Numbered from the stretch's first letter, positions 8,985-17,941 are shown. The stretch is 64,000 nucleotides of DNA from Evansella halocellulosilytica (GCF_002335745.1 NZ_NIST01000001.1:3338390-3402389); one strand, 5' to 3'. Translations and numbers: made by a program. The notes: generated by a model from the letters alone, not told the origin.

Positions 8985-11627
8985 CTATTCATCTTCAACA
9001 TCATTGTCGTCATCATCGTCATTATTATCTTCATCGTCGTCATTGTTGTCATCGTCATCGCCATCATCACCATCATTATTGCCATTACCATTGCCATTAC
9101 CATTGCCATTACCATTGCCATTACCATTACCATTACCATTGCCGTTACCGTTATCACCTTGGTCTTCGTCATCAGAAGGGGGACCATCTCCATTATCTTC
9201 CTCATCTTCGATAATATCTTCCTCATCATCGTCGACTAGATCCTCTTCTTCAGGGATGCGAACTTCAACAGTTGCTGAATCACTCATTAAATCCTCGTTA
9301 TCATCAGCAACGGCTGTAACACGGATAGAATAAGTTTCCCCGTAATCAGGGTTACTTAATATATAGGACATGTCTTTTGTAATATCAATTAAAGAATAAT
9401 CTCCATCATTAGAACTTCGAACTTCTAGTCTGAAGCTAAATTGATCAAGTAATTCATCTGAATAGTTCCAGTTAATATGAATGGAGTGGTCATCTTCATC
9501 ATATTCTGCGTCTAATCCTTGTACTTGTTCAGCTTCCTCAAACTCCTCTGAAACTTCAGTTGGTTCTGTTCCTTTAACGAAATACTCATGAACGATTTCA
9601 CTATCAGGTGTATAATCGCTTGGCAATAGTCCAGTCGAACGTTCAATCCCAATACGAACAACTGAATCTGGCTGACTAAAGTCAGCAGTATCACGATCTT
9701 GGTGAGCGTAAGTCATGACTTCTCTAAACAGGTCACGAGCTATATATTCTTGGTGATTGTCATATTCGATATATCCATCATCAAGGTTTGAATAACCGGT
9801 CCAAACTGCCGCGGTTAGATCTGTAGAATAACCTGCAAACCAAGCGTCACGAATCCCGTTTTGAATATTATGCTCAGCTCTTTCCTCATCTGTAAAGTTT
9901 GTTGATCCGGTTTTACCTGCAATCGGCACACCTGAAACAGATGCTCTTTGACCTGTCCCTGACTGTACAACTGTTTTTAACATATCTGTTACCATAAACG
10001 CAGTATAATCATTCATTGCGACGTTCGCTTCTGGTGTTAAGTCAATTGTTTGTCCGTCATCAAACTCAACCTTTCTAACGGTATGCGGAGCATTATATTC
10101 ACCGTTATTTCCAAATGCTGCATATGCTCCTGCCATTTCAAACGATGATACGCCTGTATCAAACCCACCTAATGCATAAGACTCTTTAAATTCATCTAAA
10201 GGTAAGCCTAAACCTTCTCCGAATTCTTGTGCTCTATCGTAACCTACTTCATTTAATGCTTTTACAGCAGGAACGTTTTGTGAAATTCGTAATGCTTCTC
10301 TAATCGACATTGAACCACGATAATCACGACCAAAGTTTCTGACTGGGGTACCAGTAGTTTGATATTCGTAAGGTTCATCGACAATTTGGTGATAGGTTGA
10401 CCATTTTAATTCATCTATTGCTGGTCCATATGAAAGGATCGGTTTAATAGATGAACCGGGTTGGCGTTTCGGGTTTGTTGCCCAGTTCCAGCTCCGTACT
10501 CCTTCAGCTGGTTCACGCATACCACCAATGGCAAGTACTTCACCATTAGTCGTATCTAACAGAGTGATTCCAGCCTGGAATTGGTCATCAGGAAACTGGA
10601 TGACTTCACCAGACTGCATGACATGCTCGACATGCTCTTGCAAATCTTGATCTAACGTTGTGTGTATCGTCATTCCTGAAGTATAAATATCACTTGCTTC
10701 AATGCCTTCAATTTCCTCAACTTCGTCTAAAACTTGATCTAAAAACGCTTGGTGAGGATGTGCTTCTCGCTCACTTTTCTGTAACTGATCCTCAATTGGT
10801 ACATTTTTTGCTTCCTCTGCTTCTTCAGGTGTGATTTTTTCATACCTTTCCATTAAACTAATGACTGTATTTCGTCTCGTTTCCGCAGCTTCAGGATTAT
10901 TAAAAGGATTGAAATGGTTTGGGCGCTGTGGAATACCAGCTAACAATGCAGCATCTTCAATCGTTAATTCACTTAATTCTTTACTAAAGTAATAATCTGC
11001 TGCTTCAATGACTCCATATCGTGAATCAGAGTAGTAAATGGCATTCAAATACATTTCCAATATTTGATCTTTCGTGTACTTTTGCTCTAGCCTTATTGCT
11101 AAATACTGTTCTTGTATTTTTCTTGTCATATTTTTGTCCATTGTTAAAAATAAGTTTTTAACGACTTGCTGTGTGATTGTACTAGCCCCTTCACTACCAA
11201 AACCCCCTCGAAGGTTAGCAACAACCGCTCCACCTATTCGTCTTATGTCGATTCCGAAATGGTCATAGAAGCGAACATCTTCAACTGAAAGGACAGCATC
11301 CTTTAATAAATCCGGAACATCATCGATATTCGCTGAACGTCGGTTTTCTGATGCATGTAGTGTTGTTATAAGTTCTCCATTCCGATCAAGGATTTCCGGA
11401 TTTTGTGCTAAAGTTAGTTGATCTGGGTCAAGGGATGGTGCACCTCGAATAATTGCAAATACACTAATTGTTCCAACAATAAACATGACTAACAAAATGA
11501 TACCAAGTGCTGTTAATATTTTTTTGAACTTTCCTTTTGATTTTGTTTTAGGTTTCGATTTATTTTTTTTATTTGTTTGTTTCGTTTTCTGTTTTCTTTC
11601 TTGTCTTGTACGATATTCATCTGACAT
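8985..11627 (-). CDS. ponA: Bifunctional penicillin-binding protein 1A/1B
   Basis: The 880-aa class A PBP polymerises and cross-links peptidoglycan. After a lysine-rich cytoplasmic tail comes a membrane anchor (about residues 36-60). The GT51 transglycosylase follows, with E116 in SVEDVRFYDH and GGSTITQQ-like GASTITQQVVKNLF. The transpeptidase has its nucleophile S392 in SSIK, SQN at 449-451 and KTG at 572-574. A fibronectin-III-like domain follows (about 705-800). The last 60 residues are extreme: a D/E-rich stretch, about twelve Asn-Gly dipeptides, then more D/E/N. Such acidic tails fit a surface-exposed region in a salt- or alkali-adapted cell (inference). It sits 45 bp downstream of recU, as in B. 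subtilis. Confidence 0.96.
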   Translation of the reverse strand: MSDEYRTRQERKQKTKQTNKKNKSKPKTKSKGKFKKILTALGIILLVMFIVGTISVFAIIRGAPSLDPDQLTLAQNPEILDRNGELITTLHASENRRSANIDDVPDLLKDAVLSVEDVRFYDHFGIDIRRIGGAVVANLRGGFGSEGASTITQQVVKNLFLTMDKNMTRKIQEQYLAIRLEQKYTKDQILEMYLNAIYYSDSRYGVIEAADYYFSKELSELTIEDAALLAGIPQRPNHFNPFNNPEAAETRRNTVISLMERYEKITPEEAEEAKNVPIEDQLQKSEREAHPHQAFLDQVLDEVEEIEGIEASDIYTSGMTIHTTLDQDLQEHVEHVMQSGEVIQFPDDQFQAGITLLDTTNGEVLAIGGMREPAEGVRSWNWATNPKRQPGSSIKPILSYGPAIDELKWSTYHQIVDEPYEYQTTGTPVRNFGRDYRGSMSIREALRISQNVPAVKALNEVGYDRAQEFGEGLGLPLDEFKESYALGGFDTGVSSFEMAGAYAAFGNNGEYNAPHTVRKVEFDDGQTIDLTPEANVAMNDYTAFMVTDMLKTVVQSGTGQRASVSGVPIAGKTGSTNFTDEERAEHNIQNGIRDAWFAGYSTDLTAAVWTGYSNLDDGYIEYDNHQEYIARDLFREVMTYAHQDRDTADFSQPDSVVRIGIERSTGLLPSDYTPDSEIVHEYFVKGTEPTEVSEEFEEAEQVQGLDAEYDEDDHSIHINWNYSDELLDQFSFRLEVRSSNDGDYSLIDITKDMSYILSNPDYGETYSIRVTAVADDNEDLMSDSATVEVRIPEEEDLVDDDEEDIIEDEEDNGDGPPSDDEDQGDNGNGNGNGNGNGNGNGNGNGNGNGNNDGDDGDDDDNNDDDEDNNDDDDDNDVEDE
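9081..9152 (-). repeat. Hexanucleotide microsatellite encoding the PonA Asn-Gly tail
   Basis: Roughly twelve tandem 6-bp units (plus-strand GCCATT or ACCATT variants) encode about twelve Asn-Gly dipeptides. Because the unit is six bases, slippage would change tail length without shifting the frame. The flanking Asp codons form a second, less regular GTCATC-type repeat at 9001-9075. Confidence 0.9.
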
Positions 11628-11672
11628 CGCAGCATCTTCCTTTCAAGCTCATAAAATGAAATGAGTCGATTT

Positions 11673-12281
11673 TTACATAGTTGATATGATTTTATCAACG
11701 ATTTTTAAATAGTCAATTCTCGGATGGAATCCGATTGGAACTAAATAGCCTTTTGCTTCTATATCTTTTTTCGGAATCGATTTTCTTTTTGTGTCTTGGT
11801 TTTTATAATATGGGATGAGATCATTTGCAAATAAAATATAGATTTCATCATTATAACTGAACCTTAGTATCGCAAAGGTAATTCCCCCTTGGTTTAACAC
11901 TTGATACATATGTTCAATTTGATGATCATGAAAATTCTTTAATGGAAAACTTGTTTTATTTTTTGTTTCCTTTGCTTCGAAGTCGATATATTTCCCATTA
12001 TAAACACCGTTATAATCTGTAGTAGAAGGCTTTTTAAAGTATGCCTCAGTCACAACAGCAGCACTTCGTTTCGGATAATGTACATTTACGATTTGAAGTG
12101 GAGTAGGTTTCTTATGAATTAATGCTATGTTATGTGAACGGTAATATTCATTCGTTTCATTGATATCCTCCTCAAGCGTCATTCCTCGGTTACTAAACCG
12201 TTCATCTTTATTGACGCCTTTTTTCTGCGAAAAGGTTTCACTTTTAGAATATTTTTTTCCGTTTGGATAACGTATACTCAT
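11673..12281 (-). CDS. recU: Holliday junction resolvase RecU
   Basis: The 202-aa protein resolves Holliday junctions in homologous recombination and segregation. Near-identical stretches to B. subtilis RecU include IRYPNGK at the N-terminus, [57 protein letters not shown] (the PD-D/ExK-type nuclease core) and [16 protein letters not shown] set the start at the ATG at 12281, preceded by AAAGGATGTG, because a longer in-frame start adds residues outside the family. It is transcribed with ponA, the standard Bacillus pairing. Confidence 0.95.
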   Translation of the reverse strand: MSIRYPNGKKYSKSETFSQKKGVNKDERFSNRGMTLEEDINETNEYYRSHNIALIHKKPTPLQIVNVHYPKRSAAVVTEAYFKKPSTTDYNGVYNGKYIDFEAKETKNKTSFPLKNFHDHQIEHMYQVLNQGGITFAILRFSYNDEIYILFANDLIPYYKNQDTKRKSIPKKDIEAKGYLVPIGFHPRIDYLKIVDKIISTM

Positions 12282-12402
12282 TTCAACACATCCTTTAAAC
12301 TTCAAACCATCATTATATATTACCATAACTTTTTGAATTGAGAATAGACTTTTTGACTATTTTATCAGGTATCAGCCCATAATAACACGAAAGGTGGTTT
12401 TC

Positions 12403-13356
12403 ATGAATGAAAAACAGATAATCCATTATATTCGAAGAGAGACGAGTAAATGTAATCGAGATAATATTTCGCGAACAAATGCATACAAAACGTATTACAT
12501 AGATCATCCAGAAATTGGTTGGACCTATTTAGCAAATATGGTCTCTAGAAATGCAGGTTGGAATATGTCTGATTTATGGAGTAAACCATTTGCTACGTTA
12601 TTAAATAATGAATATCGAATGCAGTTGTTTATCACGTATGAAAGAGCAAATTGGATGATCTTCTCCGATGCATTTCCACAGCTGCTTGTATATAAATGCT
12701 CAAAAAGAACAGGGGTTCCTTTCTTTTATTTGTTAAAACATTTTCATGTATCATCTTGGATGATTGCTCAGTGGGAAATGTTCTGGCATACGAGAAATGA
12801 AAACCAGTTATTGGACGCATTAATTGTTAATGAACAACACTTAATTCAACGTCCTATCATTAACGCTCCTTTTTTTCATAAATATACATTTAAACAATTT
12901 TTATATGAATGGCAAGAGCGCCTCCATTTTAGTCACGTCTTATTACCAACATTAAATGGTCGTGTATTCGGAAGAATTGTGAAAAACTTTACGAATGTTG
13001 AAAAAAGAATCGAACTTGGTAAGCAATTATCTTGGATTTTGTTTAAATCTAAAGAGAAAAAAGAAATTAAAGACTACTTTTTACAGTCGGAATATACTGG
13101 ATCGAGAAGCGATTATCAAAAATTTTTACGAGAGGACCTTCCATACACACCTAAACTACGAATCGTATATCCATTTGTACATCATGAAGACGAGAAGAGG
13201 GAGGACTGGTCACAACGTTGCTCGTATTCTCCGGAATACTTATTAAATAAACGTTTTTTAAGGCCGAAAAACGGTGACATAACAAATTGGACTATTAAAA
13301 AGAAACAACAACTTATGATTGCTGCTGCAATTAAACAGAAGTTATCATCGAAATGA
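12403..13356 (+). CDS. yppC: DUF2515 family protein (YppC)
   Basis: The 317-aa protein is the divergent neighbour of recU, as yppC is in B. subtilis. Aromatic-rich conserved stretches are visible: SRTNAYKTYY, HPEIGWTYLANMVSRNAGWN, and LYEWQERLHFSHVLLPT. The ATG at 12403 follows AAAGGTGG. No enzymatic motif or membrane helix is recognisable, and the function is unknown. The gene ends at a shared terminator facing sspM. Confidence 0.8.
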   Translation: MNEKQIIHYIRRETSKCNRDNISRTNAYKTYYIDHPEIGWTYLANMVSRNAGWNMSDLWSKPFATLLNNEYRMQLFITYERANWMIFSDAFPQLLVYKCSKRTGVPFFYLLKHFHVSSWMIAQWEMFWHTRNENQLLDALIVNEQHLIQRPIINAPFFHKYTFKQFLYEWQERLHFSHVLLPTLNGRVFGRIVKNFTNVEKRIELGKQLSWILFKSKEKKEIKDYFLQSEYTGSRSDYQKFLREDLPYTPKLRIVYPFVHHEDEKREDWSQRCSYSPEYLLNKRFLRPKNGDITNWTIKKKQQLMIAAAIKQKLSSK

Positions 13357-13361
13357 AAAAA

Positions 13362-13403
13362 GGCTTGATTGGTGGAGAAAACATTCAATCAAGTCTTTTT
13401 TTA
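13362..13403. terminator. Bidirectional terminator between yppC and sspM
   Basis: A 10-bp stem (GGCTTGATTG at 13362-13371 with CAATCAAGTC at 13386-13395, one G-U pair) is followed by T8 on the plus strand and by CCTTTTTTC on the minus strand. It serves the convergent genes yppC and sspM. Confidence 0.8.
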
Positions 13404-13444
13404 TTTCAATTATTGTCTTTTTATAAAAGAAATCTTAACGTTAA

Positions 13445-13567
13445 TTATTCGGCAGGGCGGTTAGGACCTTCCAGTTTTTTGTCCCCGTAACCACGTTTGG
13501 CAGTCTTCTTTTCGAATACATCATTCATTTGTTTTTGTTGACTCTTTGAACGTTTGTTTTTAGCCAT
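13445..13567 (-). CDS. sspM: Small acid-soluble spore protein M
   Basis: A 40-aa lysine-rich protein begins MAKNKRSKSQQKQ and ends DKKLEGPNRPAE. The ending closely matches what I recall of B. subtilis SspM (DKKLGGPNRP near the C-terminus), which is encoded in the same ypp neighbourhood. The ribosome site AGGGGGTG lies six bases upstream of the ATG. SspM is a minor core spore protein made in the forespore under sigma-G. Its presence is direct support for an endospore former. It is short, so the identity rests on the tail motif and synteny. Confidence 0.75.
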   Translation of the reverse strand: MAKNKRSKSQQKQMNDVFEKKTAKRGYGDKKLEGPNRPAE

Positions 13568-13744
13568 ATGTTACACCCCCTATCTATTATTTAGGCTATC
13601 CCGATGAAAAAAATCGATTCACCAAATCGAAATTCAGATTATAACCACTTTCTTTGCCGAAAGAAAACTAGTTTTGTCAAGGTGAAGGGAGGAGGAGTCT
13701 GAAAAGAGAATAAATATATTAAACAAATGAAAGGGGAGCAGATT

Positions 13745-14272
13745 ATGGCAAAGGTATGGAAAACAAAAGAGGTCGCGGCGGAGTTTCAAGTGAATCAAAC
13801 AACAGTACAACGATGGATTAAGTATTTTAAAATCGAATGTAAATTGAATGAAGTTGGCCATTATGTTATAGAGGAACAGTCATATCATCAATTGTGTTAC
13901 ATTCACGAGGAAGTAAGTAAAGGAAAGAGGCTAAAAGAAATTGACTTGAACAATTGCATTAGCAATATTAAAAAAGAACCGAAAATGTTGCCTTCGAGTA
14001 TACTAGATGAACGCTTCCATAAAATGTTACTTCAAATTGACCAATTGGATAAGAAGTTAGCAGAAAAAGCAGATGAAGTCGTTGAAGTACAAATGCTTCA
14101 GCACCGAAGAGAAATTGACGATTTAACAACGTTGCTGGAAAAACTTGATGAAAGGTTGAATTATCTTGAATCAGTCATAACTGAAAAAGAGAATAAAATC
14201 ATTTCATTAGAAGAAAAAGTGAAAATTAGAAAGAATAAAAAACGTCGCCTCGCTGAAATCTTTAGTTTTTAA
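13745..14272 (+). CDS. racA: RacA-like chromosome-anchoring protein
   Basis: The 175-aa protein has an N-terminal MerR-type helix-turn-helix (TKEVAAEFQVNQTTVQRWIK) followed by NEVGHYVIEEQSY, which closely parallels the RacA sequence TVQRWVKQLNLP...NELGHY. Residues about 85-165 form a long charged coiled coil, and the C-terminus is basic. RacA binds centromere-like sites near the origin and anchors them to the pole through DivIVA during sporulation. The ATG at 13745 follows AAGGGGAG. In B. subtilis racA maps elsewhere, so its position inside the ypp cluster is a rearrangement. Confidence 0.8.
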   Translation: MAKVWKTKEVAAEFQVNQTTVQRWIKYFKIECKLNEVGHYVIEEQSYHQLCYIHEEVSKGKRLKEIDLNNCISNIKKEPKMLPSSILDERFHKMLLQIDQLDKKLAEKADEVVEVQMLQHRREIDDLTTLLEKLDERLNYLESVITEKENKIISLEEKVKIRKNKKRRLAEIFSF

Positions 14273-14326
14273 TCCTTTTACATCCAATAAACCCTTTGCT
14301 ACAATCAAGTCGAGGTGATTTACGTC

Positions 14327-14695
14327 ATGAATAAAGAGGAATTTGATCAATTACGAGACCTTTCCAATAAGTTACTATTGAAAAATCAAGAAGCGTTAAA
14401 GCAATTTACATTATCACGTTCCACTGATGAGACTGTCGATTTTGCGAAAGTAATCAAACCATTTGCAGATGATGTTCACATGCTTGCTGATGAATGGATG
14501 ACGCTCGCTACCCAATATATTCAAGAAAATAATCCTAAGTATCTTCATATAAAGCAAATTAATGATGCACATGAAAATATTCATATTGAAGCCGTAACTT
14601 GTTTTCAAGCAGATACGAAAAAGAAAAGATTTCTCGAACGCAATAAATCCATTTACTATACAATCGACAGTTTGATCAAAGCGATTAACGAATAA
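14327..14695 (+). CDS. yppE: YppE family protein (DUF1798)
   Basis: The 122-aa all-helical protein matches YppE in size, location and the C-terminal core HIKQINDAHENIHIEAVTC and KSIYYTIDSLIKAI. The ATG at 14327 is eight bases after GAGGTGAT; a GTG within that ribosome site is less likely. Function is unknown. A terminator follows 12 bp after the stop. Confidence 0.75.
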   Translation: MNKEEFDQLRDLSNKLLLKNQEALKQFTLSRSTDETVDFAKVIKPFADDVHMLADEWMTLATQYIQENNPKYLHIKQINDAHENIHIEAVTCFQADTKKKRFLERNKSIYYTIDSLIKAINE

Positions 14696-14707
14696 TAAGA
14701 TATTATC

Positions 14708-14741
14708 AATCACCTTTCTTAAACCGAGAAGGTGATTTTTT
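14708..14741 (+). terminator. Terminator after yppE
   Basis: AATCACCTT (14708-14716) pairs perfectly with AAGGTGATT (14729-14737) and is followed by a T-run. Confidence 0.8.
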
Positions 14742-14820
14742 ATTTAAGATGATTCACATTTATAAGAGTTTTATTGTATACTTCTCAAGGGAGTATGTAA
14801 GTTGAGAAGGAGAGGCGGAA

Positions 14821-15273
14821 ATGATGAGAAAAAAACAATATCTCATATTATTACTCACTATTTTCTTATTAGTTAGTTGTAATGATAATGAGAATTGGAA
14901 AACGGTTGAAGATGAGCAGGTTCTTGAATTATTAATTGACTTTATAAATGATTACCATAATAGTTGGACTTCTAGTTTAGAACAACAATCCTTTTCAATG
15001 ATAGAACCTTATTTTATTGCCAACAGCCATGTATACCATATGCAGAGAAGACAACATCAGCAATTAATTGGTGAACGAAAGCGTGAAGAAGTGATTGATG
15101 TTGCACATGAAAAAATTGAACAAAATGATTATCAAGAGTATAAATTGATGATTACAGAGGAAGTTGAAATAAATGAAGCGGATCATGTCACGTCGGAGCA
15201 ACGGACAAGATCCTACTATGTGGCAGACTCAAATCGAGGATATAAAATTACATTAATTGAACGGGAAAATTAA
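14821..15273 (+). CDS. Putative lipoprotein with NTF2-like fold
   Basis: The 150-aa protein begins with a lipoprotein signal peptide, ending in the lipobox LLVSC around residue 20, so it should be lipidated and held on the outer face of the membrane. The mature part (LIDFINDYHNSWTSSLEQQS ... YKLMITEEVEIN ... RSYYVADSNRGYKITLIE) looks like the small NTF2-like domain found at the end of TcaA/YvbJ-type envelope proteins. AAGGAG lies eight bases upstream. Its stop overlaps the stop of the convergent UPF0126 gene. The ligand is unknown. Confidence 0.65.
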   Translation: MMRKKQYLILLLTIFLLVSCNDNENWKTVEDEQVLELLIDFINDYHNSWTSSLEQQSFSMIEPYFIANSHVYHMQRRQHQQLIGERKREEVIDVAHEKIEQNDYQEYKLMITEEVEINEADHVTSEQRTRSYYVADSNRGYKITLIEREN

Positions 15274-15884
15274 ACAGATGAAGAATGTGATGGAGCTTTC
15301 ACAGGAAGGCTCCATTTGTATTGTACAGAAAACATTCTTAATACAACTATGGCAACGAAAAGTATAATTAGACTCCATGTTGCACTAACAAGGTTGATCC
15401 CGATTAGAAAACCACCGAGCAATGCCCATAAAATATAAATTTCTTGTTTTAAAACGAGTGGTTTTCGACCAGCTAATAAATCTCTTACAATGCCGCCACC
15501 AGTACCAGTTAAAACAGCTGCAGCGATTACAGCACTTAATGGATGTCCCATTGAAGTAGCAAAGAGAGCACCTTGGATTGAAAAGGCAGCTAAACCGATT
15601 GCATCAAAAAATATTCCCCAGCGTTTCCATTGATGAAGCCATAATTTAGGGAATAAAAATGATACTGTCATGACAATAAAAGCCATCGTAAATAATGATC
15701 CTTGTTCCCATAGAGCGGAAACAGGCAGCCCAATTAATAAATTCCGAATCGCGCCTCCACCAAAAGCAGCTGCAAACCCTAGTACATAAACTCCCATTAA
15801 ATCATATTTTTCTTCCATTGCTACTGTTACCCCACTAAGAGCGAATGCGACAGTACCGATTATATTTAATACGTCCCAAGTCAT
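15270..15884 (-). CDS. TRIC/UPF0126 family membrane protein (YvgT/YicG-like)
   Basis: The 204-aa protein has about seven membrane helices arranged as two repeats of three, each carrying the glycine signature: FGGGAIRNLL in the first and GTGGGIVRDLLAGR in the second. Families with this pattern form trimeric cation channels, or glycine transporters in enteric bacteria. The ATG at 15884 follows AGGAAGTGAT; an upstream in-frame start would include a terminator region. The gene ends tail-to-tail with a 4-bp overlap against the lipoprotein gene. Confidence 0.85.
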   Translation of the reverse strand: MTWDVLNIIGTVAFALSGVTVAMEEKYDLMGVYVLGFAAAFGGGAIRNLLIGLPVSALWEQGSLFTMAFIVMTVSFLFPKLWLHQWKRWGIFFDAIGLAAFSIQGALFATSMGHPLSAVIAAAVLTGTGGGIVRDLLAGRKPLVLKQEIYILWALLGGFLIGINLVSATWSLIILFVAIVVLRMFSVQYKWSLPVKAPSHSSSV

Positions 15885-15963
15885 TTTGATCACTTCCTCA
15901 TTCGAAATAGCACTTTGAAACTTTAACATGAAATGATTCAATCGACTAGTAAAAATTTTAAAA

Positions 15964-16000
15964 AACGCCAAGCTTTCCTCGGTAATTTGGAAAGCCCGGC
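15964..16000 (-). terminator. Terminator between the CBS-ACT gene and the UPF0126 gene
   Basis: On the minus strand GCCGGGCTTTCC pairs with GGAAAGCTTGGC around a ten-base loop and is followed by GTTTTTTAAA. It lies after the CBS-ACT gene and upstream of the UPF0126 gene. Confidence 0.65.
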
Positions 16001-16086
16001 ATTCTTTAATCAAGTATAAAAATGATTATGTTAAATTTCATACATCTACTTCAAAGAAATCAACACCATCAAACAGAGGAAAAAAA

Positions 16087-16719
16087 TTAAATTTTTTCGA
16101 TATCAAATACACGAAAACCTTCTTTTTCAAGGTGTGAAATGACTTTGTTTAATGTATCCTCAGTTGTATCTTTCGGAAGTGTTACTAACACTCTTCTAAA
16201 AAAAGTACTTTCATTGTCTAAAGTTAACATGCTTTGAATGCTTGTGAATTTTTTTAGGCTGGAAACAATTGTGCTTAGTGCACCTTGATACTCGTGAGTT
16301 GAGATCGTCAACGTATAGCTTCCAGTTTTGATCCCCCATGAATCTTCTAAAATTGACATGACATTTGCGTGAGTCAAAATACCAGTAAATTCATTATTCT
16401 CATCATGGACAGCTAAATAAGGATATTTTTTTATATTTGTAAAGATACGGAAAAAAGATGCTTCTTCATCAATAAAAACGGTCTCATCTTGACATAATTT
16501 CATCACGTTGTCGTCCCAGGTGCAAGCCTCTTTTACGATCGCTTGATAGATAACTTGTGCGTAAATATTTCCTTTAAAATATGTACCTGTTCTGTCCAAA
16601 ATGGGGATACAACGATAGCCACTGACTTCAAGCTCTTCAAGTGCTTCCCTAATTGTATAACTATCCTTTACAAACTTGACTTCACGTTTTGGTATAATAT
16701 TGTACTTAATTTTCAACAT
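16087..16719 (-). CDS. CBS-domain pair plus ACT domain protein (CbpA-like)
   Basis: The 210-aa cytoplasmic protein has a tandem CBS domain (about residues 10-140, with YRCIPILDRTGTYFKG and YPYLAVHDENNEFTGIL) followed by an ACT domain (about 140-210, TLTISTHEYQGALSTIVSSL and HLEKEGFRVFDIE). This order matches the cyclic-di-AMP-binding CbpA type described in Listeria; nucleotide binding here is inferred. The ATG at 16719 follows AAAGGGGGAG. It is a single-gene unit with a terminator downstream. Confidence 0.7.
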   Translation of the reverse strand: MLKIKYNIIPKREVKFVKDSYTIREALEELEVSGYRCIPILDRTGTYFKGNIYAQVIYQAIVKEACTWDDNVMKLCQDETVFIDEEASFFRIFTNIKKYPYLAVHDENNEFTGILTHANVMSILEDSWGIKTGSYTLTISTHEYQGALSTIVSSLKKFTSIQSMLTLDNESTFFRRVLVTLPKDTTEDTLNKVISHLEKEGFRVFDIEKI

Positions 16720-16871
16720 AACTCCCCCTTTATATGAGCTTAATTTCATTATAAACGAAAATTAACAGAAAAGAATCATGATTTTAAATTGTAAATATAT
16801 TTACTAGTTCTTTCATCTGAAAGAATAAAACGTTTTATAAATGAGAAATTTATACATGGAGGTGGATATGA

Positions 16872-17132
16872 GTGACAAACTCAAGTTACTTAAAAGGGGC
16901 AATTGATGAAATTGAACATGTTATGATGAATGCTGAAGAACAGTTATCTGCATCAAAAAAAGTACAGCCAGGCGATCCGAATGAATTTACTGAAGCGCAA
17001 TTACAGTTAGAAGCAGCGAATATTGAACTCGAAAAAATACTAAATAGTGCAACTGCAGAACAAAGAGATCAGCTAATAAGGTTGCAGCAGCAAATACATC
17101 AACTTCAAAACCGGATGATATTAGGCACATAA
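16872..17132 (+). CDS. DUF2524 family protein (YtzC-like)
   Basis: The 86-aa helical protein contains EFTEAQLQLEAANIELEKIL and a glutamine-rich C-terminus (RLQQQIHQLQNRMI), as in the Bacillus DUF2524/YtzC family. The start is GTG at 16872, six bases after GGAGGTGG; a nearby ATG is out of frame. Function is unknown. A terminator follows at once. Confidence 0.7.
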   Translation: MTNSSYLKGAIDEIEHVMMNAEEQLSASKKVQPGDPNEFTEAQLQLEAANIELEKILNSATAEQRDQLIRLQQQIHQLQNRMILGT

Positions 17133-17135
17133 AAG

Positions 17136-17181
17136 AGGGGTTGTCCTCAAAGTAAAATACTTTTTGGACAGCTTCTTTTTT
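17136..17181 (+). terminator. Terminator after the DUF2524 gene
   Basis: GGGTTGTCC pairs with GGACAGCTTC through an AT-rich loop and is followed by T7. The GGACAGC core recurs in terminator-like hairpins at 19374 and 45596. Confidence 0.65.
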
Positions 17182-17310
17182 TATATTAAATGAGAAGATC
17201 CATATTTCACGTGAGATATAGAAGAGGTGATTTTAAGTACCTTAGAAGCTACCAAATTTATTCGTTTGGAGTTCAAAGTAATACTGCTGTATGAGGAAGG
17301 AGTAATGATA

Positions 17311-17337
17311 TTCAGTTAACTGAAACAATGATATAAT
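17311..17337 (+). promoter_or_regulatory. Palindromic operator candidate in the pncA promoter
   Basis: A perfect 14-bp palindrome TTCAGTTAACTGAA at 17311-17324 lies just upstream of a TATAAT -10 box at 17332-17337. The palindrome covers the -35 position, so a dimeric repressor bound there would block transcription of pncA. The regulator is unknown. Confidence 0.5.
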
Positions 17338-17371
17338 ATAAAAAGATAAGCTACTAAAGGGGAGAGTTTTT

Positions 17372-17941
17372 ATGAAAGGACTAGTAGTCATTGACTATAC
17401 GAATGATTTCGTTGCAGATGATGGGAAGTTAACATGTGGAGAAAGAGGCCAGTCAATTGAACGGAGAATTACCGAAATCACAAAAGAATTTATGGAAGAC
17501 GGGGAGTACGTCGTTTTTGCTGTAGATGTACATCACGAAAACGATCCATATCACCCAGAAACGAAACTATTCCCGCCACACAATATTCGTGGAACTAAAG
17601 GGAGAAAATTATTCGGTCAACTTGGTGAATTTCTTGATGAGTCGATCCATGAAGGGAAGTATCAAATTGAATGGATGGATAAGACAAGATATAGTGCATT
17701 TACAGGAACAGAGTTAGAAATTAAATTGCGAGAACGCAATATAAACGAGCTCCATTTAGTAGGCGTATGCACGGATATTTGTGTGCTACACACTGCTGTA
17801 GATGCATATAATAAAGGGTTTTCGATCATCGTTCACGAAGACGCAGTAGAAAGTTTCAACCCATCTGGACATACATGGGCTTTAGACCATTTCAAACAAA
17901 CTTTAGGGGCAAAAATATTAAAAGATGGCCAAGAATGTTAG
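17372..17941 (+). CDS. pncA: Nicotinamidase
   Basis: The 189-aa isochorismatase-fold hydrolase converts nicotinamide to nicotinate in NAD salvage. The catalytic triad is D8 (VVIDYTNDF), K104 (DKTRYSAF) and C137 (GVCTDICVLHTA). Metal ligands lie in the VDVHHENDPYHPE stretch (about residues 51-63). Long runs match B. subtilis PncA/YueJ, including LFPPHNI and VDAYNKGF. The start follows AAGGGGAGAG. It is a single-gene unit with a possible palindromic operator upstream and a terminator downstream. Confidence 0.93.
   Translation: MKGLVVIDYTNDFVADDGKLTCGERGQSIERRITEITKEFMEDGEYVVFAVDVHHENDPYHPETKLFPPHNIRGTKGRKLFGQLGEFLDESIHEGKYQIEWMDKTRYSAFTGTELEIKLRERNINELHLVGVCTDICVLHTAVDAYNKGFSIIVHEDAVESFNPSGHTWALDHFKQTLGAKILKDGQEC

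Noticed and set aside
8900..9340. Several long open frames on both strands opposite the end of ponA
   Set aside because: They are low-complexity readings (His/Tyr, Ser, Met/Val or Ile runs) of the ponA tail microsatellite in other frames.
15270..15273. Four-base tail-to-tail overlaps of stop codons (also at 22389) as a regulatory device
   Set aside because: TTAA-type shared stops are common in compact AT-rich genomes and need no special explanation.
17190..17310. Short frames of 30-34 codons before pncA
   Set aside because: No ribosome site and no similarity I recognise; the region looks like ordinary intergenic DNA.
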